NCBI GenBank assembly: GCA_036365515.1 | Contig: CM070873.1 | Location: 261,923,575 to 261,987,574 of the forward strand | Reading direction: 5' to 3' | Origin: Torymus aiolomorphi | Taxonomy: Eukaryota > Arthropoda > Insecta > Hymenoptera > Torymidae | DNA: 64,000 nucleotides | In this document: positions 24,456-35,687 of the stretch, one piece after another | Layout of the letters: each line of letters starts with the position of its first letter | How positions within the stretch are numbered: position 1 is the first letter of the stretch | Program-made: the position numbers and the translations under genes | Notes under the pieces: model-generated | The model's input: only the letters and a program-made list of their open reading frames with translations | The model's database searches: none | What the model was told of the DNA's origin: nothing

Positions 24456-25081
24456 CGGAGTTGTATAGGAACCGAAGGAGTAGGGAAAGAAAACAACAAA
24501 ATAGGTGCTCTTCGTCGTTGTCGTTGTTGCTGCTGCAAGTGGGCAGGAAGGATCGGCACGACGGACCTCGCGGGCCGAGTTAAGCGGAGCGCCCGGGCAG
24601 GGCCAGTGCCTCGGGCGGCTACCAGCAGCAGCAGCAGCATCAGTATTAACACAGGGGCGTCAGCGTTAGAGGCGCCCGCGCTCCTGTCGCGGAGGCAGCG
24701 GCGGCGCCGTCGCCCCCTCGGCTGTAGCAGCAGTATTAGTAGTAGTGGCGCGGCGGCAGCAGCAGCAGCAGCTGCGACAGCGGCAGCAACGCTTCGGAGC
24801 AGTGGTGCGGGCGAGAACGGAGCCGGCAACGGAGGCAGTAGTAATAACGACGGCAACGGCGAGAACGGCGGCGGTGGCGGCAGCTGCGCCGGCGGCGACG
24901 ACGACAACAAGATTACGGGGAAACGCCTGTGTTGTGTGCGCAAGTGCAATAACGTTAAGAGGAGAAGGAGGGCCTGCAATAATAAGTTGGCCGGCGGCGC
25001 CGCGAGCAAGCTGAAGAAAAGTGCGCTGGTGGCCGGATTCGTCGCGCGAGATATGGATTGGTCGGTCAAGGCGCGGAAAGC
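24456..25081 (+). CDS. First coding exon of an unrecognised gene
   Basis: The frame is open from a stop at 24,453 to a strong splice donor (AAAGC then GTAAGT) at 25,082. The only in-frame ATG is at 25,053 (MDWSVKARK), so a conventional start gives just nine complete codons here. The 199 codons upstream have no ATG but stay open. They contain Ser, Ala, Gly/Asn and Asp tracts from CAG- and GGC-type repeats. A non-repetitive, Lys/Arg/Cys-rich stretch follows (KRLCCVRKCNNVKRRRRAC), which looks coding. Translation may start at a non-AUG codon, at an upstream spliced exon, or at 25,053. The donor phase (two bases of a codon) matches the next exon at 26,002. I do not recognise the protein. Confidence 0.55.
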
Positions 25082-26001
25082 GTAAGTCCTTCTCATATCT
25101 CACTCAATCGCACATACACACAATTCTACACATACTCACAAAGACCCTCTGCTCAATGAATTATGCCTATATGTGTATGTACTACTTTTACGCGTATGTG
25201 TTTGATGCTAGCGGAGAAAATGGTTTAAAGTCCTCACATTATACCGACCGTTCACCCCTACGCTTTATACCCACACGCATACATGGAGACACAGACCTTC
25301 ACATACAGCCGCTCTTATCGTCGTACATACACTCTACTGCCTCCCCTTTTTCGCTCTCCCCGCACTCGCAACAGGGCTATATACCATCTATCTATCTATA
25401 CATCGCTCTGTGGGTTTCAACTATACGATTTGTAGAGCAGGCAGACAGACAGACAGACGGACACACAGCGTCAAAGCTCTTGTCAAGTGTACATATAGCA
25501 GTGTGTGCGTTTTCACTTATATAACTTACGTTAGCTTTTGGCCGTGCCGTGTGCGCTATAGCTCTCTCCGGTCTAACCGCCTCTCTCCCTCTCTCTATTC
25601 CACACATGCATACACGCGCGCAGTAGAGAGAGTAGTCTATGTCTATTAAAAGCTCAGTACCGTCTGCGCTTGCGGAAAACCCTCGAAAACGTCGACGAAA
25701 CGCGTTCGATTGGAAAATTTCGCCGCTTCTTCGCACCGCGATTCGGGAACAAGATTCTGGGAATACAAAAAGGAGCACGCACGATCGAAAATACACGCGC
25801 GTAGAATCGCGAGAGTAGCATACTTAAACGACGAAACTTGAGAGCGTATGGGATTTTGAAATTCGCCGCGTTGCTCGACGACTGAGAGGCGAAGGTTGAG
25901 TCATTGTCGAGGGAAAGAGAATGAGAAAAAAATGACAGAAACGAAAAGAGCGGAGGAGAGAGCCTGGAAGGAATACATAAGAGTCGAATGCTTTTTTGCA
26001 G
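25082..26001 (+). other. Intron between the two coding exons
   Basis: A 920-bp interval starting GTAAGT and ending TTTTTTGCAG. It holds CA patches and a (CAGA)n run near 25,437-25,460. Nothing in it suggests a separate gene. Confidence 0.5.
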
Positions 26002-26148
26002 GAATAAATGCGTTGGGAGGAGCGACGACGATCACGACGACCGCGGCTTTTACGCTCGCGACTACGCGATGACGCCGGAAATTCCGTCCGACGGACTCGG
26101 CGTTGTTAACCCAAGGCCCGAGACGGCTTTAGCACGCGTTTTAAAAAG
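26002..26148 (+). CDS. Second coding exon of the same gene
   Basis: An acceptor (TGCTTTTTTGCAG) ends at 26,001 and a donor (AAAAAG then GTAAAC) starts at 26,149. Joined in phase to the exon ending at 25,081, the sequence is open throughout and adds about 49 residues: NKCVGRSDDDHDDRGFYARD, then YAMTPEIPSDGLGVVNPRPE, then TALARVLK. The acidic patch followed by a Pro/Gly-rich segment is ordinary protein composition, not repeat translation. The frame ends in two bases (AG) that must complete in a downstream exon, which I could not find with confidence; it may lie beyond a long intron or outside the window. Domain and function are unknown. Phase agreement across the intron is the main support. Confidence 0.6.
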
Positions 26149-29100
26149 GTAAACAGCATGAAATTCAATCTGAACTTTTCTTACAGCCAATCTCAATCTC
26201 TCTCTCTGGATTCTCCGTCTCTCACTCTCTTGCTCGATTCGAGAGATGAGTCTCCCGGTTCATCCCGTAGAATCCAATTCCCGAATAAAAAAGGAGAAAG
26301 AAACGCCGTTTCATTGTATTGTAGCATCGTTTCCCACCCGGCGTCAATAGACTCTTTTCTTTGTCACACACCACCGTCGTTAGGAACCCTCCTTCCCAAA
26401 AAAAAATCCTAGCTCCGAAATTTTTCGAAAACCTGCTCCTCTTTGTTCCTCCACCTTCTCCTACTCACTCTCTCGTGCGCGAGCGCTCGACTCCGAAATT
26501 CGCTGCCGCTGCGACGGCGCATAGTGCACCGCTCGCTCGCTCGCTAGCTCGCGCATGCGCCGGCGCATAAATTAAACACGCGCTGCACGGGAGCGAAAGA
26601 GACGAAGAGCCGCGCGATATAGGGAGAGAAGCCTTGTAGGAGCGCTCTGACGCACATGCGATAGGGGGGTATATATATACACACATACGTGAGACTAGTA
26701 GGAGGAGGAGGAGGAGGTGGAGTAGAAGGAAAAAATGAGCGGGCGGAGGGAGGAAGAACATGTGGCGTGCATGCGGCTTGCACGCGAGCCAGCGGAAAGA
26801 GACGGAAGATGCTTTGCCCCTCGTGCATACATACATATACGCACACACACGAACACATACGTGTATATGTATACACTTGCCAAGCAAGCGCAAAGAGATC
26901 GCACTTTGTGGAACGGATGCGTCGGACGAGTGTGTGGAACGACGCGCGAGAACGCGCAACGCGTGCGCTTATTTCCGCCTGCAGGAGCAGCAGCAGTAGC
27001 AGCAACAGTAACGTGCACATGTACATGTATATATACATGCGAGCTTTCCGCGAATTCCCTTTCTCGCGAGCGCCGGGCTCCTTCCTCTCTTTTTTCGCCG
27101 GCAATTATCCTCGTTGCTGCCAGAGAGCGTGAATGTAAGTATACGCGCATGTGTGTGTATGTGTCTTGTATGTATGTGCAGTAAGTTCGATTTCTCAAGC
27201 TTGTGCTCAACTCGCTGCAGCCGCAGAATATGGTTTCCGCCACTGCTAACAGAAGTTTTTGGTGACTCAGTGCTATGTACACATTACACCGTGCAGTCTG
27301 GTCGCGTATAAAACCCGGAGAATGTAGTGTAAAATTCTGTGTGATACCTCTTCAGTGTGTGTTCCGAAACCTGTGCAGCTCGTATGTTACGTGGAAAAAG
27401 AGCAAAAGAATCGTGTATCGAAAGAGCCGGTCGAAGGGGAAAACTAGTTGCTCAAAGTTTCCAAGGAGATAATCGCTGCTGTCGTGGTGATTGAAAATGT
27501 GCGAAACCGCGTTTCTGTGAACGTGAATTAAATGTCCATCAAAGGGAGCGAGCATGCAGCTCTCGCACGAGTGTGCGCAAGAGAGAGATATTTAAATGTC
27601 TCCGGCCGTGTGGAAAACGAAAATTCCACACTCTTGGCGAGAGGGAGAGAGAGAGAGAGCCGCTCAAACACGATCGATCTGCCTCGAGTTAGTTCCTTGC
27701 ACTATATATACACAGCAGCAGCAGCAGCAGCAGCGGCGGCGGTCTACCTTTGAAACACGAAATTAACGGCTTATCGCGTGGATGGCCGAACTTCATCAGG
27801 TGCGCGCGGGCGCCTAGGATTAAAGGGAAAACGTGAGGATTCGTATCGATCGCGCGTTCCAGCAACGACGTCGACGACTACGACGACGTGCGCTTATCGG
27901 CTGGAGTCTGTGGTGCCTATAGAAGAGCGGTGTGTGTCTCGTGGGAAATTCACGCGCGCGCGCAGCTGCTGCTGCAGAAGTCTGCTCTGCCGCAGAAAAG
28001 ACGAGCTCCTGTGAATGGACCTATTAGAGTGAAAGACCCTGCGCTCGTGCATGTACACACATACACACGTGATCATAAAAAGTCTCTCTCTCTCTCTCTG
28101 CCATCGAGCGGCGACGGCGGCCTCCCCTCGCACGCAGGTCTCTATAGCTAGATTCGAGTGTACGTATAGCACGCACAATGCGCGGCGGCGCGCGCTCTCG
28201 TTATTATTTCATTCCCCGAGGCGGAAACAATTCATCAGCTTGCGTTCACGATGAAAAATAGGAGAAGGAGAGGGAGGAGGAACGTGTCTAGCTCGGAATT
28301 GACTTTTGGGGAAGGAACGCGAGTGGAACATAGAGGTACCATGCCGAAAATTAGCGTGATCGCGTGCTGCAGCCGGCGCGAGCACATATATATACACGCG
28401 GCCGTCTTGATCGATACAACGTCGCTGTACATTTTTCAAGCGTGTGTGTATGTGTGTATGTTTACAAATACAGTGCCGTGTACACGGCACACGCTCGAGC
28501 GATCGGCTCGATTAATCCTTCTTTGGCGAGCGCGGCGCGCGACCGAGTAATTACCGGCGCACGCTTCACGAACCAATGTACTTTTACACATACGTATACT
28601 CCGGCACTACTGTGCACGTTATACGTTATACGTATGTACGTATGCGATAGGCGAGGGTACGTACGAAGAGTGAGAGAGAATGGGAGCTCCCCCGAGCTTG
28701 AGCAATATTTTTCGCATGGTAACGAAGCCGTTCGTTCTTTCTATACACTGCGCGTTTCGTGACTCAAAAAATAAATGCATGCATACATGCCGGCGACATT
28801 CTCCTCGTATGTTCGCCACCGTTTTTTCTCCACCTCTGTGTCTCTCTGGCTGTGGTATTTTCATTTCTTAACTTTGACGGGGAAAAAAATAATCTGCGCG
28901 TGCGAGAACGTGTCGCAAAAAGCCGTGCGCTATCGTTAGCTCCTCGCATTGTAATCGTGTCGTTAAAGTGTACGTATGTGTTTTTGGTGTCGGATCAAAG
29001 ATTAATCTCTGTGCAAAGTGTTGGGAGTCTACAGTGTGTATATCCATGTATAAGCGAGCAGTCGTCAAGTTTAGTTTCTACAGTTCATTTCCATTAACGG

Positions 29101-30006
29101 GAGAGAGAGAGAGCAAAGCATTGTTTCAGGCGTTGTGCCCCGGCGCGGCGACACTTAATTTTTTGTTTAGAAAGCCTTGGGTTCTATTAAAATGAGTTAG
29201 ACCACGGTCGCTGCCGCCGCCGTCCCATTGTCCGATTCCCCGTGTTGGCGAACATCTGTCGGTATATATATACACGCTGCCGCGGAGCTGTAAAAATCTA
29301 AAACGATTAAAGTGACAGCTGCTGCTCGCTCGCTCGCGCCTTTCCTTTCTATTGAAAAAAAGGAGTCCACAGGTCTTGTGTCTTTCTTCCTCGGGTATCT
29401 CGTATCCGCGATAACGCGATGAGTTGAACGTAATAATACTGCACGTTCGCGAAATTTTACGAGCGTGAAAATGACGCAGTGACTGCAGCAGTACGTGTGT
29501 GTGTGTGTGACGGTGTGTGTGCGTACGTGTGTGGTTATCGGGTGACAAGTTTTAAGAGCCCGCATTTTTCGTCGAAGTGATATACCGCGATAATGTGCCT
29601 CATGCTGTGCTATACCATTATGACTGGTTCATGTCGGAAACAATTTCATAAAAATTAGCGTGAAGAATCATACTCTTTGTAAAAGTTTCCTTGTTACGAA
29701 ATTTATTATTTAATGGTCCTCACACGCGAGTGCTCAACATTCCACTGATATTCTCAAAATAAACGAAATATTTTTTTTACCAGCGATAATTCACGACAAG
29801 AACTAACCTTATACATATACACACTACCTAAATTCCCAAGCGAATATATACATAAATTCTTTTTTATCCACTCGTCCGCGATTATTGATTTTTTTTCCAC
29901 AACAAACCGTCATCGCCGATAAAATCGAGTTATTCCCCCTGCCTATATACACACTCCGTTCCACTCACTCGTTGCTGCAACTACTGCTGCGTTAGCCTCT
30001 CCACTC

Positions 30007-30008
<2 letters not shown>

Positions 30009-30058
<50 letters not shown>
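30009..30058 (+). repeat. (CT)n microsatellite
   Basis: A perfect CT array of about 50 bp. Confidence 0.95.
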
Positions 30059-30061
<3 letters not shown>

Positions 30062-31225
30062 CTCCGCTAGTTATCGGGCGATGCATCGACTGCAGCAGAG
30101 CCGCTACTTTTTTCCTCGCTTTTCTCACCTTCGCGCGTTTTTTCGCTCGTCTCGTCGAAAAAGTTTGCTCATCTTCGGCACTCACGCGGATTAATAATCG
30201 GAACGATCGCGTACACTGAAATTTACGATCGTGATTGATGCGGCTCGCCGCGTGTGTGTGAGTGTATCTTTCATCTTGTCTTTTTTCTTATGGCATAGGT
30301 GCTGTACACACGGAAGACTAGTCGACGCATCGGAGCTGATATATAACGCGCGACGCGTGTAGAGGGAGGGAAAATCGATAGACCTGACGCGACGCGATAA
30401 ATTCTAGCGCTGGCTCATCGCACACACACACCCTTTTCCCACTGCACTTTCGTTCTCCCTTTCTCTTTCTTTCTCCTCGCCCCACAACAGTCAATATTGC
30501 CAAAAAAAATTCGCTCGCATCAAGGCCACACTCGTCCTCTTTACTTTACAAAGTATATACCTATACTCACTCACAGAGGATTAAGTTATCAAACTACTCG
30601 ACACAAAACAAAGACTGCGTACAAGGGACAAAGGGTCCCCACAAAACCTCGCCAATTAAAAAAAAGAAAGAAAAATAAATAGCATAAGAGAGCGCGAAGT
30701 AGATCGGCTCTCGAGTAATAACGACTATATAACAACTAGCGTGCGATCGAGTACTGCGGCTGCCGCCGCGCCGCTGCTGCTGCAGGGTGTAACGACCTCC
30801 ACCTTGGTTCAAGTGTGCATGACGCGCTCTACACACTCACCACACTATCCGTGCGCGCAGTAGCGTGTCGATATGAGCGAGTAGCCCCGTGCGCTCTCGC
30901 ATATAATACATCGCTCAAACGCGCGCGTTCGCGTTTAAGACGAGCGTTGACCGTGACCGGAAGCCGGAACTCGCGCCAAATTTTGAAGCGACACGGAACA
31001 TTGCAGTATATAGTAGTAGGTAGTAGCCCTCCGCTTCACCATCACGCTTACACGCTGTGGAGGTAACAAGTGAGCGAGAGAGTTGGAATGCAACGGGCGT
31101 AATGCGCTTTGTACCCGCTCGCGATGTTCGCGGACTGCGCGATAATCCTATTACGAGGGTCGAGTCTCGATCGGGATTACGCGCTGCAGCCGCGCTCTAC
31201 TCTGTATATGTTATGTATGCATGTA

Positions 31226-31233
31226 GAAAGAGA

Positions 31234-31279
<46 letters not shown>
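31226..31279 (+). repeat. (GA)n microsatellite
   Basis: A GA array of about 54 bp with one GGGAG interruption near its start. Confidence 0.95.
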
Positions 31280-31282
<3 letters not shown>

Positions 31283-34200
31283 CATCCTCGCTTTGTAGTC
31301 CTTGTTGAGTTTACACTTGTCATGCACACGCGTGGGTTATATATTTAGGTTGGCGAATTTTTCGAAACCTTATAGTGTCCGTTCATTCGTATAACACTTT
31401 TTACTTGTGTACACACACACACACACGTATAGTGTGAAACAAAAAAAGCTCGCTGTTTTCGCACATTAATAACAGCGCGAAAAGCGATGCAAATTCTCGG
31501 CCAGCAGAGACAGAGCACAAAGCAGACGCAGTACTAGCAGCAACTCCATCGGAAATAAAAGAAATGCAAATGGAAAAAAGAGAGGCTCGCTCTTTCAAAA
31601 TTGCCGGCTCGCACAAAAGGGGGACCATTATACCGTCTTCGAAATTTCCCAAGAGCCTCCTTTCCCTCCCCTCGTCACCTCGGATGCGTGTGTATACATA
31701 TACACATGTACGTATATACGTTCGTGTGCTCCGCTTGTGAAAGAGGCGCGACACTACACACTAACACACAGACAGTAGGTTACTCGTCGCCGGCAACGAC
31801 TATAACCAGTCGCTCTCGTTCCTACGCATTAGCGGGTACGTGAGAATAACGAAAATAATCCAAGCGCTCTTTTGCGCTACGCTAGTGGCCGAGCTTTCGT
31901 CCGCGCAGGGCCGTGCTTGTTCCAAGGGGCCGCGAATAGAGGGAGAGAGAGAGAGAAGCAGCGGTGACCCTTGCCGGGGGTTTAAGGCCTTTGTCGGAAG
32001 AGGGAGGGAGAGGAGCATACTCGTGGTGGACGAAACCGACCAGCAGCAGCAGCAGCAGCAGCAGTGCTTGGCGAGAGTGCCTGCCTGCCTGCCTGCTTGC
32101 CCGGTGCACAACTGGTTTTCTCGAGGGCCGTTCGCTTCGAAATTCCAGACAAAGTATCGGGCAGGATGTTGGCCGGTCGTCCTGCCTCTCTTGCCTCCTT
32201 GGTGCAGCCGTACTCCTCTCTCGTAGTTGTCTCTTTCTTCCCTCCTCTCTCTCTCTCTGCCTCTCCTTTCTTTCCGCACTCGGCTTCAGCAGCGTCTGTC
32301 TCCCCTCTCTCCCTCTCTTTCTCTTCGTTTTTTGCCGTATCTCACTTCATCGTCTTCTTGCTTTCCTTATTTTCCCTTCCACTCCCTTATAGAGATCCTA
32401 TCCTCTATCTTCGCCTCTCACTCTTGTCCCAACCAACTCGCACACCCACGGAGGTAAATCGTACTGCACACACTCACTCAGAGACCGTGTGATTTTTCAT
32501 TTCTCGATACACATCCTCGCATCTCATTTCGCGCTCGCGCAGCACTGTGCGAACTTTCCTGTTGCTTTTGTGCGATCAACTGCTGCTGCTGTTGCTGCTA
32601 GTGTTCTCCTCCTCTTCGCTCGTATTCCTACACTTTTGTGTCGCGCGCACGCGAGGCACTCTTCTTCACATGGACGAGAGACCGCGAAAATATACGCCGT
32701 ACGCCGCAGCTCCGCTCGTCGGATCGTCTCGAAATACATATCCGCGCGATAGCCTTACCCGCGAGTGATGTTCTCACACGCAGAGAGATCTTCAACGGCC
32801 CGCTTTTTCCGTGGTAACCGCATACCCGCAGCTCGCTGATTTTTCCCACCGCTGGATTTATATCTTCTCCATTTTATTTAACGTAGCTGTGCGTTGTGAC
32901 TACTGTTTTTCTCGCACTCTCCTTGTGGATGTTATAATGTATCGACGTCTGGAAAACTGTGTAAGCGCGCGGAAGACTACGTCATCATCGGCTGTGTCGA
33001 AAAGCGTATGTATTGCTCCACGTGTATAGTGTATAAGAGTTTGTGAAGGCAAGAAAGAGCGCGGCGAACGGACACACTTGAGGTGAAAAAGAAACGGTAC
33101 GCGGCCGCCACCGTCGGAGATTTGAAATTTCGCCTCCGATTCGTGAATAGTACGGAAAAGAAGGAAAGAGATAAATCGGGTGACCTTGACGAGGCGACCG
33201 TTGCGATATATCTATCTATCTCTGTGTGCTACGTAATACCCCGACAGTGTACAAACATTTAAATTCGAACGGCGGAAGTGCGTGTGTATATGCGGTGTGT
33301 TACGGTCAAAGTTTACCTTTCGAAAACCTTGGGTCGAAAATCATTAAAGACTAATGACCCACTTTGCGATTCTCCCTGTCCACAATATGCGTGCGTGTGC
33401 ATATATGTCTGCTTGCTCACTCGATCGAGTTCGGCCTCATTATTAGGAATTATTCATTAGCCGCGAGTCGAGTGTAATCACTGTACGAGTATGTTCACCC
33501 AGGCATCGCTGCATATGTATATGTGTGTGTGAAAAAAAAATATCGATGGCTCGCTATATGGGTTTGCACACACACACGCACACACGCGCACACACACAGA
33601 CAAGTCGAGGAAGAATAATAACTCGGACGCCGCAGCGAATACACACACTCGCCTTTTGCATTCTTACTCCATGTTGACTCGATGAATCTCGTGATTATTT
33701 TACAACTCTCTTTGGGGGGTAGCGGCGGCTGCAGTTAATGGCACCGGGACCTCCATTACCCGAGAGCTCCGTGCTTTATTATCAATGTAAATGAGCGCCG
33801 GGCTGCTTTTTTCGCCCTCCACTCTCTCGGACTAATATTTAAACTCTGAAATTTACATTAGGGAATGCGCTTTAATAGCTTTTTAACCAACTTTTCCCCG
33901 GTGAAGTTTGGATTTGGGTTTGAAGCGGTGGCGCTTGCGAGCTTAAATAATTTTACGTTTATATAGCATGCATATATATAGCATCCGCTGTTTCAATACT
34001 CTCAAAAGAGATTGCGAACTTTTATGAGATTCGAGAGGATATTTGAAGTTCGGAGAATTGAATTATAATATTCGAGCGGCAGAAAATTTCAATATCCCAT
34101 TGTACACATAATGACGATGGTGATTCAAACAGCTGCTTCGGTGCTTTTAAATCAGCCCAACGAATATTTAACGCACACACGCATGTCCTCGCTAATTCGA

Positions 34201-34892
34201 CGCAACACTCACTTAGCCGGCGCGCCGTCACGAGACTTAAGTGGCTAAAAAGTCGTCTGGAGCCAGCAACACAGACACACAGACATATTAGACATCATCC
34301 GAAAGATTAAATTTCAGTCATACTCATACACTGCACGTCCTCTTGGGATGTTCTCCTACTCTCTCTTTCTCCCTTTCAACCTCTTTTCCTCGAACTCTTT
34401 CACCCGGCCCCGGTACAATTAAGAACTACATATATAGAGGCATCCGCCTATATATCGTCAGCGTTTGGCTCTGGGCGTGCGCGCGCGTGGGCGTCGGTTT
34501 ATTTGCACATGAAAATAGCCGCTTCTGCTGGCGCGCGCGTGTGTGTGTGTTGTGTATGTGTGCCGTCATCGAGCAGCTGTTTTCATTCAACGCCTCGCTC
34601 GCCCTTCTTCTTTATAGCCGGCGACTTCCTTTTCGACGTCGGCGCTGCGCACGCGCGCTTAATTGCATCGTCGCCGCGTTCGTGTATACAACGTCCGATG
34701 ACACGCGACAAGTGTGTGTGTGTGTGTGTGTGTATATGTGTCGGTGAATATAGATATATGTACATATGGATGTGTGATATACGCGATGCACTCGTCGGCG
34801 CTTTTCCGTATATGTATAGCTGCCGTACCGCTATTTGTCGTTGTGTAACGACGCCGTGTTCGGACATCATCATCATCCTACTTTTCGACGGC

Positions 34893-35059
34893 ATGGAATG
34901 CATCGGGCCAGTGGAAAAAAGTGTCACGGCAGTGAAAGTGCCCGATTCGGGGTTACGCAATGAGAATATCGGATCGTCTGGCTTTGTATTAAATTCAATA
35001 ATTCGTGGTAGATTTTCGGTTCTATGTGACTTGCGAATCGAGATTTTCATGCCTCGGAG
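34893..35059 (+). CDS. Candidate alternative first coding exon
   Basis: An ATG at 34,893 opens a frame (MECIGPVEKSVTAVKVPDSG, then LRNENIGSSGFVLN) that ends exactly at a donor (CTCGGAG then GTAACG) at 35,060. The frame leaves two bases of a codon at the donor, the same phase as the exons ending at 25,081 and 26,148. It could therefore be an alternative first exon of the same gene. The composition is not repeat-derived. No acceptor is needed if this is a first exon. A frame of 56 codons can arise by chance, and no homology is recognised. Confidence 0.3.
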
Positions 35060-35600
35060 GTAACGAATTTTATTGGATTGCCAACTACGACGATCTTTTT
35101 TACTCCAAATCATGTAACTTTCTAAAGGTTGTACTCGCAGGGAATATGCTATGAAATAGCATTTGAAATTATTCAAGCATGGTCGGGTGTTTTTCATACC
35201 GTTATATGTACAGAATATGCCGAACGAAAACCTAACGTAATTACATTAGCTCCGTTTCCACTCTAAAACTCCTGTACAATATATAAATCGACTTCGACTA
35301 TACATAGCCGTACACACCTAGGCCACCACAATCTCTCAAAAGCGCCGTAATAAACTATAACCAAAAGGAAACACAATCGCCTGCTTTCGAAAAAAAAACA
35401 AAATTTCGGGGATCTCTTCATCACAGATGCGCGCTCGCAACGAAAGAAGCCCGTATAGAAAGAGAATCTTTCGCAAAGCCCGACGAACATTGTGCAAACC
35501 CACCGTGTACAACGCGCCTGCGTGCGCGCGCGTGCCGATTAATCGTCGGGGGCTTGCTTCTCTCTTTTCATGGACATTCTCGCCTCTCTGTACACGCACA

Positions 35601-35687
<87 letters not shown>

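Larger units (their letters stand above)
26149..34892. other. Long GC-rich non-coding stretch, probably intron
   Basis: This probably begins as the intron after 26,148. It contains CAG, CA, TA and CT/GA patches and many chance frames. Possible splice pairs at 26,985-27,133 and 32,393-32,453 were considered and not accepted. The block at about 33,720-34,000 is AT-richer, with few simple repeats, and might be regulatory. Confidence 0.3.

Noticed and set aside
24281..25096. 271-codon minus-strand frame opposite the 24.5-kb exon
   Set aside because: It is the antisense of GC-rich CAG and GGC repeats (Leu, Pro, Ala tracts). The + strand frame has matching splice sites and phase.
26985..27133. Possible third exon after 26,148
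   Set aside because: The acceptor TTTCCGCCTGCAG is fair and the phase fits. However, the frame stops before the donor, and its translation is a Ser tract followed by Met-Tyr runs from a TA/CA repeat.
27307..27313. TATAAAA upstream of an Inr-like TCAGTG
   Set aside because: The spacing to the Inr is about 47 bp, too long, and no coding exon follows.
30815..31066. 84-codon + frame ending at a GAG/GTAACA donor
   Set aside because: The donor is in phase, but the composition looks random and the in-phase GTAA stop is expected by chance at many sites.
32393..32453. Possible exon with strong acceptor and GAG/GTAAAT donor
   Set aside because: It fits the phase of 26,148 but translates to a pyrimidine-driven Leu/Ser/Pro/Thr string. 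Pyrimidine-rich DNA makes acceptors common here.
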